In this document: positions 7,237-15,353 of the stretch, piece after piece | Layout: each line of letters begins with the position of its first letter | Position numbering within the stretch: position 1 is the stretch's first letter | Assembly (NCBI GenBank): GCA_002366595.1 | Contig: DFBK01000025.1 | Location: forward strand, 48,132 to 90,813 | Reading direction: 5' to 3' | Source of the DNA: Anaerolineales bacterium UBA3082 | GTDB taxonomy: Bacteria; Chloroflexota; Anaerolineae; UBA7937 | Length of the DNA stretch: 42,682 bases | Made by a program: the position numbers and the translations under genes | The notes under the pieces: generated by a model | The model's database searches: none | Seen by the model: the letters and a program-made list of their open reading frames with translations, nothing else | Told to the model about the DNA's origin: nothing

Positions 7237-10034
7237 TATGGGCTCACTATCTGAACGGTGGCCAAGATTATCCTGTTCCCCTGCGCTCCGGCAGCATAGC
7301 GCACAGGAAGCCTTCGGCCGGTCTCCGCCAGGTACATCCCCACCTCCAAGATATACTCTCCCTCTGGAGCCTGGGGGTCTACGGGGATGGCGTACTCGTC
7401 GGCGATGATCTCTCCAGGCAGCCAGCCGGTGGTGGGAAGGGTACCTCTGCCAGGTATGCCATCTTTCTGGCCCAAGATGTGATCCCCTTCGTCCAGGAGA
7501 TGGGTGAAAACGGTGTAACTCTTTTCCATCTCGGCTAAGGCTTGCCAGTAGAGGGTCAGATATATCGTTTCGCCGGGCCGCATACTCTTGGTGTCAAGAT
7601 CATACCCCAAGAACTTCACTCCCTCCCCCAGGTATGCCTCTTGGGGGGTCTCTATAGGCGGCGGGGTAAAGATCCGAGGGCGCCCCTCGACTTTAAGGGA
7701 AGCCAGGGGCAGTTCTCCCCGCGGTTCTTTCGTCTTTCTGTCCAGGAGACGGAGGGCGATTCTCTTCTCACCGGGCGGTGTCCCTGGCGCGATCCGCAGG
7801 TCATACCAATCTCGTAGGATCTCTCCCCTTTTCCACTCGGTGGTGGGGTAGGATCCGTTCACAGGTCGGCTTTGGACCTCTCCCCATATCTCTCCCGTTG
7901 TGTCTTCGACCTGGAGATGGATCAGATAGTCGCCTTCCACATCTCTCAACGCTTGCCACCATAGGGCCAAGGCCAAGGTCTCCCCCTGGCAAACCGAATC
8001 TTGGGCCAAGTCATACCCCAAGAGCGCTATCTCCTCAAATTCAATAGACAAAGGGTGTTGGATTTGAAGAGAGGAGGGGGGGTTAGCGGGTTTCACCACA
8101 GTGAGAGAGCCTAGAGGGAGGGAGGTCCCCTCTGGCTTTCCATTCGACCCCAGGAGAGGTAGCCTTTCCATGGTGGAAGGTTGATAGACAGCAGCCTTTA
8201 GCATGTACTCTCCAGGCGGGGTTCCGGCCGCAACAGGGATGAGATATACGTTCATCGCCACCTCGCCCACCTCCCAATTGGAGGTGCGAAGGTGGGTGTT
8301 GTTGATGAGCAAGCGGTCATCCTGCCCTACCAGATGGCCTGATGCATCCTCGAGATAGATGGTTGCCTTGTAATCTTCTGCTACCTTCTGCTCCAGTTGC
8401 CATCTCAGCACAACCCAGGCTTTCTGCCCGGCAGCGACTCTCTTTCGGGCTGTCTCCTCCTCCTCACCTGTCCCTTCCTCTCTCCCTCCAAAGGCGAAAC
8501 CGGTGAGGGCCAATCGTTCCTCGAATTCGACCTGAGCGGCCTCGATCTCAGGAGCCAGGGAGAAGGAAGGGACAGGAGGGAGTTGGTACCAGGCTACTCG
8601 GTAGCCTCGAAACGGTTCTTCACCTAGAAAAAGAGAGTATTTCTCTAAGAGGAAGGGGATCACCCCTCGGGGATCGCTGTCCGATTTGTACCACTGCACG
8701 AGGTATAGACGATCTCGTCCTTGGGTCAGACGGGTAAGGGTCTCTGGGACCGTGTGGATATCAGCGAAGAGGTAATGGGCTGGGGCGGGGCCATCATAGT
8801 AATAGGCGAAAGGGTAAGGCATGTCTAGGATAACGACATCCTTTGGGCTGGCTCTCTCGTGGACGAAATCGGCCACCCCTCTAGTATCATCACGGAAGAA
8901 GAGAGGGTTGAAATAGTAAGAGTAGATTCCTACGAGAAGGGAGGATACGACTAGGCTGTAGGATAAGACTCCCAGAACCCGGGCGCGTCTCCAAAGTTGC
9001 CAGATTGAGTAGGCCAGGAGGAGAAAGTAGGCCGGGGTAACCAACATAGCGTAGCGGGGATGGAACATCGCTCTCTCCTGCAGGAGGAAGTAGTAGAGGA
9101 TCAAGGGCACGAGAAGCCAGAGAGCAGTGGTCAAGAGGGGGAGAAAGCCTCCGTTTTTCTCCTTCGAAGGGAGCGCTCTTGCAACCAAGCCCGCTATGAT
9201 GATGACCCCTATCATGACCCCCAGAGGCAGAGCCTTCTCAGGCTCGATGGTGAGGTCTAGATTGAAGGCCTGCCAAGTCTGAGAGATAAAGGAGGCCAGG
9301 GTTGGAGGCACCAGGTTGGGGTTCTCGTAGGAGATCGCCTGGCCGATGGCTGTTCTGAGTTGGGGAAGATAGAGAATAAGAATGCCCACTTGGCTCGCCA
9401 CCCATCTCCTGAGGGATCTAAGGTGGTCCCTTTGCCTGACGAGGAGCAACCCGCCTAGAAGGTCTTGGGATATGAGGATAAAGGCAAAAGTGTAGTGAGT
9501 GTACAACGCCAGCGTAGTGGAGAAGGTATATCCCACCCAGAGGTGACTCCTCCCCTCCACCCAGGCTCGCCAAAGTAGATAGAAGGAGAGGGTGGAGAGG
9601 AAGAGGGTCAAGGTGTACATCCTTGCCTCTTGGGCTTCGTGGATCATGAGGGGCGAGAGAGCAGCTAAGAAGCCCCCTATGAGACCTAGGAAAGGGTCGA
9701 AGAGCTGCTTGCCTGTCTGGAAAAGGAGAGCCACGGTTAGGAGGGAGAAGACCAGGGAGAGAAAACGAGTCGCCAACTCCGTCTGACCCGCAAGAGAGAG
9801 CCAAAAGTGAAGGAGGTAGAAGTAGAGGGGCGGGTGGATATCCATCCCTGGAGCGGAGGTGATGGCCCAGAGGGGCTGGAGAGAGGCGGCGATGTTTCGC
9901 CCCTCATCCCACCAGATCGGCTGGTAATCCAGCCGGTAGAGGCGAAAGGCGAAAGCCAACGCCACGATGCCAAGCATCGAGAATCGTTGAGGAGCCTTCT
10001 CTTCGCCTTGGAGCCACGTGCTCAGGGGATACAT
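7236..10034 (-). CDS. GT39-like membrane glycosyltransferase with three C-terminal beta-sandwich repeats
   Basis: The first half (residues about 20-480) is a multi-spanning membrane domain of the PMT/ArnT glycosyltransferase type. The catalytic acidic pair is in YQPIWWDEGRN (D43, E44), followed by DIHPPLYFYLLHFW. Such enzymes move a sugar from a polyprenyl-phosphate donor to an acceptor on the outer face of the membrane. The remaining 440 residues hold three copies of an extracytoplasmic module, each with a GYDL or GFAF start, an LxLxWQ strand and a PGTPPGEY or PEGEYILEV strand. The 932-residue length is typical of these tailed proteins in Chloroflexota-like genomes. It starts four bases after the asparaginase stop codon and overlaps the next gene by one base. 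Confidence 0.85.
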   Translation of the reverse strand: MYPLSTWLQGEEKAPQRFSMLGIVALAFAFRLYRLDYQPIWWDEGRNIAASLQPLWAITSAPGMDIHPPLYFYLLHFWLSLAGQTELATRFLSLVFSLLTVALLFQTGKQLFDPFLGLIGGFLAALSPLMIHEAQEARMYTLTLFLSTLSFYLLWRAWVEGRSHLWVGYTFSTTLALYTHYTFAFILISQDLLGGLLLVRQRDHLRSLRRWVASQVGILILYLPQLRTAIGQAISYENPNLVPPTLASFISQTWQAFNLDLTIEPEKALPLGVMIGVIIIAGLVARALPSKEKNGGFLPLLTTALWLLVPLILYYFLLQERAMFHPRYAMLVTPAYFLLLAYSIWQLWRRARVLGVLSYSLVVSSLLVGIYSYYFNPLFFRDDTRGVADFVHERASPKDVVILDMPYPFAYYYDGPAPAHYLFADIHTVPETLTRLTQGRDRLYLVQWYKSDSDPRGVIPFLLEKYSLFLGEEPFRGYRVAWYQLPPVPSFSLAPEIEAAQVEFEERLALTGFAFGGREEGTGEEEETARKRVAAGQKAWVVLRWQLEQKVAEDYKATIYLEDASGHLVGQDDRLLINNTHLRTSNWEVGEVAMNVYLIPVAAGTPPGEYMLKAAVYQPSTMERLPLLGSNGKPEGTSLPLGSLTVVKPANPPSSLQIQHPLSIEFEEIALLGYDLAQDSVCQGETLALALWWQALRDVEGDYLIHLQVEDTTGEIWGEVQSRPVNGSYPTTEWKRGEILRDWYDLRIAPGTPPGEKRIALRLLDRKTKEPRGELPLASLKVEGRPRIFTPPPIETPQEAYLGEGVKFLGYDLDTKSMRPGETIYLTLYWQALAEMEKSYTVFTHLLDEGDHILGQKDGIPGRGTLPTTGWLPGEIIADEYAIPVDPQAPEGEYILEVGMYLAETGRRLPVRYAAGAQGNRIILATVQIVSP

Positions 10035-10038
10035 AGTT

Positions 10039-11079
10039 TCACTCTTGGGGTTGAAGTCTAAATCTGGCTCTGATCTCTCCCACCACCTGGCCGTGTCGGT
10101 TCTTCACCATAGGCCGATAGTAGATGCTGAGCCTCTCTAGATCCTCTTGGTTCAAAAACCCTAGTTGGTATAAGGTCTCCATGACCACTGGGTTTCTACC
10201 GCGGGGGGAGCCATCCTCCATCTTTATGGCTATTCCCCAACCTCCCTCTTCTCGGGAGATGCCCAGGGCGAAGTAGCCTTCTGCGCCGGCCTTGGCCACC
10301 AGCGTGTTAGACTTGAGGCGCATCAGTTCCGTCTCCAGCCTGCCGGTTGAGCCTCCTACCATCTCTGGGTGGGAACGCATCGCTTGCACCACTCGGCGAC
10401 ACGCCTCTTGTCTTGAAGGGGAAAAGTCACGAGGATCCACCAGCCGGGCGTAGGCTAGAGCAGCCCTCCGCATGGGAAGGGCAAAGGTGGGAACGCCACA
10501 GCCATCAAGGGCTGTGATAACCGTCTGGGGCTTCACCCCCGCGAAGTCGGCTATGGTCTGCAGGATAGCCTCTTGTACAGGGTGTCCAGGCCTCTCATAA
10601 TCTTCGATAGAATGGCCTTTATGCAAGGCTAAGGCTAACATGCCCGCGTGCTTGCCAGAGCAGTTATTGTGCAAGACCGAGGGCTCCTCCCTTGCCTCTC
10701 GCAACCGTTGAGAAGTTACGCTGTCGAAGGGGTAGTGGATGCCACAGTGCAACGCTTTTGCGCTTAGCCCGATCTTGGCCAGGATACCAGATACCGCTTG
10801 GAGGTGGATATCCTCGCCGTTGTGGGAGCCGGCCATGACCGCCAACTCCCGGTCGGTGAAGCCGAACCGCGCCGACGCGTCGCTTTCAAGGAGGGGGATA
10901 AGTTGCAACGGCTTGGCTGCCGAGCGGAGAAAGGTGACGAACTCGCTGTTGCCGATGCCTTTCACCACTCGTCCGCTAGCATCCGCGACCACGACCACTC
11001 CACGATGAAGGGATTCGACCTCCTCTCCCCTCGTCACCTCCACTAGGGGAAGCCCTGCACCGATCCCTATCTCATCCAT
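10039..11079 (-). CDS. L-asparaginase II (Rhizobium-type, thermolabile family)
   Basis: The 346-residue protein belongs to the class 3 asparaginases that hydrolyse asparagine to aspartate and ammonia. The catalytic Ser-Lys tandem is visible in FLRSAAKP (S53, K56), with SHNGED (S85), NNCSGKHAGM (C140), DGCGVP (C194) and VAKAGAEG (K263). These correspond to the zinc-binding cysteines and catalytic lysine of the Rhizobium etli enzyme. There is no signal peptide, so it is cytoplasmic. It overlaps the upstream MFS gene by 8 bases and lies in an operon with it, which suggests (inference only) that the transporter handles an amino acid or amide. Confidence 0.9.
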   Translation of the reverse strand: MDEIGIGAGLPLVEVTRGEEVESLHRGVVVVADASGRVVKGIGNSEFVTFLRSAAKPLQLIPLLESDASARFGFTDRELAVMAGSHNGEDIHLQAVSGILAKIGLSAKALHCGIHYPFDSVTSQRLREAREEPSVLHNNCSGKHAGMLALALHKGHSIEDYERPGHPVQEAILQTIADFAGVKPQTVITALDGCGVPTFALPMRRAALAYARLVDPRDFSPSRQEACRRVVQAMRSHPEMVGGSTGRLETELMRLKSNTLVAKAGAEGYFALGISREEGGWGIAIKMEDGSPRGRNPVVMETLYQLGFLNQEDLERLSIYYRPMVKNRHGQVVGEIRARFRLQPQE

Positions 11080-12223
11080 CCTCTCTCCTTGGAAGGCCGA
11101 GGCAGAAGAGCGCGGCTACTAGAGGGAGGAGGACTAAGAGTTCGAGGCTTCTGAGAAGGCCGAACCGGTCGGCCAGGAAGCCGGTGACGGCTGCGCCGAG
11201 GCCTCCAGCCGTGAACTGTCCTCCCAAGGCGAAACCCGAAGCCATGGCCGCGCTACCCGAAAGGAGGTTTTGGGCCGTGAAGGTGACGACCGGGGTCACA
11301 CCCGCTAGGAAGATCCCCAGAGGGATAACTAGGAGGTGGGGCCACGCTCCCGGGGCGGACAAGAAAAGGTAAATCATGGGGCTAGAAAGAATCAAGGAGA
11401 AAGCGAGAACCCTTCGGGGGCCAAAGCGATCGGCGAGGAAGGCGCTCAGAACCCCTCCAAAGGCGCTGGATATGAGTAACAGGAAGAGTACCTGACTGGC
11501 CAAGGAAAGAGTGTACCCCCGGCTTTGATAGAGGAGGGGTAAGTAGGTGGAAAGGCTCATAGAAGCCCAAGGGCGGAGGAGAACTATCATGGCTACAGAG
11601 ACCACCGCTAGCCCGGGAGTGGGTCTCCATTCTATCGGATCCCTCGTGTCCAAAGGGGCCTTTCTCTCTTCTCTTTCCGCGGGAGGTCTGACTAGGAGGA
11701 GTGGAAGGACTACCAGCGCCGGGAGGAGGAGCAGGAATGCGCCTCTCAACCCTAGGTTGCTAAAGACGGCGCCGCCCATCAAGGGCCCCAGAGCGTACCC
11801 GATACTCCCCCCGAAGGAGAAGAGGGCCAGGCTGGTCGCCCTCGGTTCTCCGCTTATCACCGAGGCCTGGGCGGCCCCTTGGGGGTGGAAGGCGGCGGAC
11901 CCTAAAGCGGCTAAAAGGATACAACTCAGGAGGATAGGATAGCTCCAAGCGTAAGCGGCTGAAACTATGAAGGCCGCGCTCCAGATGACGCCCAAGGGGC
12001 CCAGTATTCGGGGGGTGAATCGATCGGCCAGGTAGCCGAAGAGAGGCTGGGTGAGAGATGAGCCCGCTAAGGAGGCTGTGGCTACCAACCCCGCTTGAGT
12101 GTAGGTGAGATGAAGGGAAGCCACTAAAAAGGGGAGCATTATCGGCAGCAGGCTGGGGTATAGATCGAGGGTCAGATGGGCCAAAGAGAGGCTCAAGAGG
12201 GATCGGTTACGCAATAAGGACAT
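11072..12223 (-). CDS. MFS transporter, fosmidomycin-resistance (Fsr)-like
   Basis: The 383-residue protein has about 12 membrane helices. It carries the MFS motif A between helices 2 and 3 (FGYLADRF) and again between helices 8 and 9 (AFLADRFGPRR). Family-specific features are the first helix (LSLAHLTLDLYPSLLPIMLP) and GSAAFHPQGAAQASV, both close to the Fsr efflux group. The substrate is unknown. It is the first gene of an operon with asparaginase, the GT39-like enzyme and the QueG-like protein. The ATG at 12223 is preceded by the good ribosome-binding site AAAAGGAGAT. Confidence 0.85.
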   Translation of the reverse strand: MSLLRNRSLLSLSLAHLTLDLYPSLLPIMLPFLVASLHLTYTQAGLVATASLAGSSLTQPLFGYLADRFTPRILGPLGVIWSAAFIVSAAYAWSYPILLSCILLAALGSAAFHPQGAAQASVISGEPRATSLALFSFGGSIGYALGPLMGGAVFSNLGLRGAFLLLLPALVVLPLLLVRPPAEREERKAPLDTRDPIEWRPTPGLAVVSVAMIVLLRPWASMSLSTYLPLLYQSRGYTLSLASQVLFLLLISSAFGGVLSAFLADRFGPRRVLAFSLILSSPMIYLFLSAPGAWPHLLVIPLGIFLAGVTPVVTFTAQNLLSGSAAMASGFALGGQFTAGGLGAAVTGFLADRFGLLRSLELLVLLPLVAALFCLGLPRREDG

Positions 12224-12273
12224 GTTGAAAAGATCTCCTTTTACTTAGAGATGCTTCTCTAGGAGCGGACACA

Positions 12274-12302
12274 AAGATACCGTGAATGAGCGTAGTTGTC
12301 AA
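12274..12302 (-). promoter_or_regulatory. Promoter of the MFS-asparaginase-GT39-QueG-like operon
   Basis: On the minus strand a perfect TTGACA (12297-12302) is followed by 17 bp and TATCTT (12274-12279), giving a leader of about 40 bases. It lies between the TusA-like gene and the MFS gene. Confidence 0.7.
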
Positions 12303-12304
12303 CG

Positions 12305-12538
12305 CTACCCTTGCAGCTTGCGTATGTAGACTCGATACTCTCCCTCTCTCTCCTCCAAGCCCAGATATTCGTTCCCCGTGGCTCGACACCAGGCGGGCAT
12401 ATCCTCACGGATACCTGGGTCGGTGGCCAAGACCTCCAACACCTCTCCTACTTTGAGTTCCTTCATCTTCTGGGCCGTCTTTATAATGGGCATGGGGCAA
12501 AGAAGTCCGAAGCTATCGAGAGTGGCATCTGCTTCCAT
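12305..12538 (-). CDS. TusA-family sulfur carrier protein
   Basis: The 77-residue protein has the TusA signature DSFGLLCPMPIIKTAQKM with the persulfide-carrying C14 in CPMP, followed by VLEVLATDPGIREDMPAW and a C-terminal strand. TusA proteins accept sulfane sulfur from cysteine desulfurases and pass it to tRNA thiolation or other pathways. It is the last gene of the operon that carries the NifS-like gene (12968-14128). The ATG at 12538 is chosen because the family starts about ten residues before CPxP; the longer open frame upstream to 12934 overlaps other coding DNA and has no family similarity. Confidence 0.9.
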   Translation of the reverse strand: MEADATLDSFGLLCPMPIIKTAQKMKELKVGEVLEVLATDPGIREDMPAWCRATGNEYLGLEEREGEYRVYIRKLQG

Positions 12539-12575
12539 AGGGGTAAATCTCTCTTTCTTCCTCGTCTGGGCGAGG

Positions 12576-12602
12576 CAGGGAGGTCTTGGGCAACCTTCCC
12601 TG
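12576..12602 (-). other. Intergenic hairpin between the 86-residue gene and tusA
   Basis: CAGGGAGGT (12576-12584) can pair with ACCTTCCCTG (12593-12602) with one bulged base, around an 8-base loop. It has no U tract, so it may modulate mRNA stability or the ratio of TusA to the upstream genes rather than end transcription. Confidence 0.35.
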
Positions 12603-12603
12603 C

Positions 12604-12864
12604 TCAAGAATCTTCGCGCCGCAAATCTTTCGATAGCGACTCGGCAAGCAAAATAGCGATTAGGATTTGCGGCACGGCCTGGAACAGGGCATTGTGTCCA
12701 ACAAAGGGCACATAGAGCATAGGCCACAACACGAGTATGATGGCTATGCCAAGAGCGAGTTCGGCAAAGCCTCGCCCCCAGTGGCCCATTATGAGACGCC
12801 CCGCTCCGTAGATACCAAAGACACCTGCTACAAGTTGAAAGATTACAGCAGCTCTCCTTCTCAC
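12604..12864 (-). CDS. Small membrane protein of unknown function (86 residues)
   Basis: The product is hydrophobic, with two to three predicted membrane helices: roughly residues 5-28, 33-55 and 58-78. The N terminus is basic (MRRRAAVIF) and the C-terminal tail is charged (SLSKDLRREDS). The start is a GTG at 12864 that overlaps the TGA of a tiny upstream frame (12861-12947) in the arrangement GTGA, which supports real translation. The first 40 residues vaguely resemble TM2-type small membrane proteins, but I do not assign a family. The setting, between a NifS-like gene and tusA, makes a link to sulfur trafficking possible. Confidence 0.6.
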   Translation of the reverse strand: MRRRAAVIFQLVAGVFGIYGAGRLIMGHWGRGFAELALGIAIILVLWPMLYVPFVGHNALFQAVPQILIAILLAESLSKDLRREDS

Positions 12865-12947
12865 AAGTCCATCTTATCCACCGGCGAAGTCTTCCGATGG
12901 GCCTCTGCCAAGTCCTCGTCTGCCAACACAACATACCTCTTGGTCAT
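12861..12947 (-). CDS. Possible 28-residue peptide coupled to the small membrane protein
   Basis: An ATG at 12947, 20 bases after the NifS-like stop codon, opens a frame of 28 residues (MTKRYVVLADEDLAEAHRKT and a short tail). It ends in TGA and overlaps the GTG of the next gene. No clear Shine-Dalgarno sequence is visible. The composition (VVLADEDLAEA) looks like real protein. It could be a coupling leader or part of a larger protein whose frame was lost. Confidence 0.35.
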   Translation of the reverse strand: MTKRYVVLADEDLAEAHRKTSPVDKMDL

Positions 12948-12967
12948 TATTAAAACATACATGGGGC

Positions 12968-14128
12968 TTACTGGTGATAGAGGGGCGAGAGTTTCCTCAA
13001 CCTTTTCACTATCGGCGGAAGGACCTCTAGAAAGTAGTTCACATCCTCCATGGTGTTTCCCATCCCTAGAGTGAGGAGCAAGGAACCCTGGGCCAGGCTG
13101 GAGTCGATCCCCATAGCCTCTAGGACATGGGAGGCTTTCAATGCTCCGGAGGTGCAGGCGGAGCCGCTGGAGGCGGCTACCCCTTTCAGGTTCAAAGATA
13201 GAAGCATCGCCTCTCCCTCCACGTACTCCACTACTACGCTCACATGGCCGGGCAGCCGCTGTGTGGGATGGCCGGTGAGGTAGACCCCATCGATCTCCAA
13301 TAGTCCTTCCATCAGTCTATCTCGCAGGGGGGTTAGATGGTTCGCGCGGTTGGCCATCTCCCCTTTGGCCAATTCCGCGGCTACCCCTAACCCTACGATG
13401 TCGGCCACATTCTCCGTGCCCGCGCGTCGACCTCCCTCTTGGATACCTCCATCGATGAAGGGGATGATCTGCGTTCCCCTTCGAACATAGAGGGCTCCTA
13501 CCCCCTTGGGGCCGTAGAACCTTTGCCCTGCCAGGCTCAAAAGGTCGACCCCCAACCTTTCCACATCGATGGGGATGGTTCCCACTGTTTGCACCGCGTC
13601 CGTATGAAAGGAGAGGTCATGCCTTTTCGCGATTTCGGCTATCTCGCCGAGGGGCTCAATGGTTCCCACCTCGTTATTGGCGTGCATAATGGAGACCAGA
13701 ATCGTCTCCTCGGTGATCGCCTCTTCTACCAAAGCGGGGTCGACCAGGCCATACCTATCCACAGGCAAAGAGGTGTAGGTGAAGCCTTGTCGCTCTAGGC
13801 TCTTTAGGGAATGGAGCACGGAGTGGTGTTCGATCTGGGAGGTAACGATATGCTTGCCTCTTCGCTCCTGGGCCCAAGCCACCCCTTTGAGGGCCAGGTT
13901 ATTAGCCTCAGTGCCTGAGGAGGTGAAGATGATCTCCTCGGGCTGGGCGCCAATCAGGCTTGCCACCTTGCCCCTCGCCTCCTCGATAGCCTCTCTCGCT
14001 TCCTGCCCCCAATCATGGATGCTTTGAGGGTTGCCGAAGAACTCCCCCAGGTAGGGGAGCATCGCTTCCATCACCTGGGGGTGGGTGGGGGTCGCAGCGC
14101 CGTAATCGAGATAGACCTTTTTCATCAT
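12968..14128 (-). CDS. NifS/IscS-like protein lacking the PLP lysine and substrate arginines
   Basis: The 386-residue protein has the full length and fold motifs of a class V cysteine desulfurase: YLDYGAATPTHP, SSGTEANNLAL, EHHSVL, ANNEVGTIEP, TDAVQ (D177, Q180), GRRAGTENV and the persulfide loop SGSACTSG (C325). The motif that normally reads GHK(I/F)YGPKG instead reads GQRFYGPKG. The PLP-binding lysine is therefore R203 (codon AGG) and its neighbouring histidine is Q202. The normal R-x-S-x-G-R near the end reads LLTLGM, replacing two conserved arginines by L351 and M356. The loop HGGGQE reads DGGIQE. The frame is intact, so this is either a repurposed or inactive enzyme, or a very recent decay. 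It starts 20 bases after the gamma-lyase-type gene. Confidence 0.85.
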   Translation of the reverse strand: MMKKVYLDYGAATPTHPQVMEAMLPYLGEFFGNPQSIHDWGQEAREAIEEARGKVASLIGAQPEEIIFTSSGTEANNLALKGVAWAQERRGKHIVTSQIEHHSVLHSLKSLERQGFTYTSLPVDRYGLVDPALVEEAITEETILVSIMHANNEVGTIEPLGEIAEIAKRHDLSFHTDAVQTVGTIPIDVERLGVDLLSLAGQRFYGPKGVGALYVRRGTQIIPFIDGGIQEGGRRAGTENVADIVGLGVAAELAKGEMANRANHLTPLRDRLMEGLLEIDGVYLTGHPTQRLPGHVSVVVEYVEGEAMLLSLNLKGVAASSGSACTSGALKASHVLEAMGIDSSLAQGSLLLTLGMGNTMEDVNYFLEVLPPIVKRLRKLSPLYHQ

Positions 14129-14148
14129 AATCTATTGGCGGCTTCCCC

Positions 14149-15327
14149 CTAGGGTTGGATGGTGTCTAGAGCCCTCTTCAAATCTTCGATGATATCCTCC
14201 GGCTCCTCGATCCCCACCGAGAGGCGGATCAGCCCCTCGGTGATACCTTGAGCCAACCTTTCCTCCGGGGTGAGTTGGGTGTGAGTCATAGAGGCGGGAT
14301 GGGTGATGAGGGTGCGCACATCGCCTAGATTTGCGGCTAAGGTACAGAGGCGTACACTGTCCATGAGTTGTCGCCCCGCTCCCAGCCCTCCTGCCACCTC
14401 GAAAGCGACCATGCCTCCAAAATCGGTCATCTGCTTTTTCGCTAACTGGTATTGAGGATGGCTGGGGAGGCCGGGGTAGAATACTCGCACCACCTTGGGA
14501 TGGCCTTCCAAGAAGCGTGCCACCTTGAGAGCATTAGTGCAGTGACGCTCCATGCGCAAAGGTAGGGTTCGCACCCCTCGCAGCACTAGCCAAGCATCGA
14601 AGGGGTTGAGGATGCCACCGAAGTCACGCCGGATCGTCCCCCGGGCCCTCTCGATGGTCTCCTCAGAGCCCATGACTAGGCCCGCGGTGGCGTCGCCATG
14701 CCCTCCCAGGTACTTAGTGGCACTATGGATGACAAAATCGGCTCCCAAGGCCAGAGGTCGTTGGCAGTAGGGGGTGGCGAAGGTATTGTCCACTAAGGTC
14801 GGCACCCCCTGGCGGTGGCCTATCTCCGCGGCTAGGGCGATATCGGCCAGGCGCAAGGTGGGGTTGCCGGGCGTCTCTAGAAATAAAGCCACCGTCCTTT
14901 CGCTCATAGCCCTCTCGATATTGACCGGCTCCGTGGCGTCGACCACGGTGACCTCGATCCCCAGGGCGGGTAGGTCTTGGGAGAGGAGCCTATAGGTGCC
15001 ACCGTACAGGGAATCGCTAGCGATGATATGATCTCCAGGGCTAGCCAGAGTGAGAAGGATGGAAGAGATGGCCGCCATACCCGAAGCGGAGGCCAAGGCC
15101 GCTTCCCCTCCCTCTAGGGCTGCTATCTTCCTCTCTAAGGCAGCCACCGTGGGGTTGCTCCATCGGGTGTAGACGTACCCTTCTTTCTCGCCGGCTACGA
15201 TCTGAGCGGCCTCCTCAGCGCTGGAAAAACGGTAGGCTGCCGCTTGGAAGATAGGGGTAGGGAAAGCGCCAGTAGCCGGATCTGGCTCCTCACCAGCATG
15301 TACCGCTTGAGTGTAGATGCTCCGCAT
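14149..15327 (-). CDS. PLP-dependent trans-sulfuration enzyme (cystathionine gamma-lyase/synthase or methionine gamma-lyase type)
   Basis: The 392-residue protein belongs to the Cys/Met metabolism PLP family. It has YTRWSNPT near residue 53, the SGMAAI stacking region, ETPGNPTLRL, DNTFATPY and the PLP lysine K205 in SATKYLGGHGD. It could act on cystathionine, homocysteine or methionine; sequence alone does not decide. The ATG at 15327 is preceded by a textbook Shine-Dalgarno (GAAAGGAGGG, 15331-15340), so it is preferred over the ATG at 15357, which overlaps the previous gene. It lies directly upstream of the NifS-like gene, so the enzyme may supply cysteine or sulfide to the same pathway. Confidence 0.9.
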   Translation of the reverse strand: MRSIYTQAVHAGEEPDPATGAFPTPIFQAAAYRFSSAEEAAQIVAGEKEGYVYTRWSNPTVAALERKIAALEGGEAALASASGMAAISSILLTLASPGDHIIASDSLYGGTYRLLSQDLPALGIEVTVVDATEPVNIERAMSERTVALFLETPGNPTLRLADIALAAEIGHRQGVPTLVDNTFATPYCQRPLALGADFVIHSATKYLGGHGDATAGLVMGSEETIERARGTIRRDFGGILNPFDAWLVLRGVRTLPLRMERHCTNALKVARFLEGHPKVVRVFYPGLPSHPQYQLAKKQMTDFGGMVAFEVAGGLGAGRQLMDSVRLCTLAANLGDVRTLITHPASMTHTQLTPEERLAQGITEGLIRLSVGIEEPEDIIEDLKRALDTIQP

Positions 15328-15353
15328 ACTCCCTCCTTTCTGCAACAGGGCGT

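Noticed and set aside
12539..12934. Long N-terminal extension of TusA in the same frame
   Set aside because: It overlaps the small membrane-protein gene in another frame, has no TusA-family similarity, and its composition is unlike protein.
13490..13540. K208 in GPKG as the PLP lysine of the NifS-like protein
   Set aside because: This lysine is separately conserved in ordinary desulfurases three residues after the HK site and does not bind PLP there.
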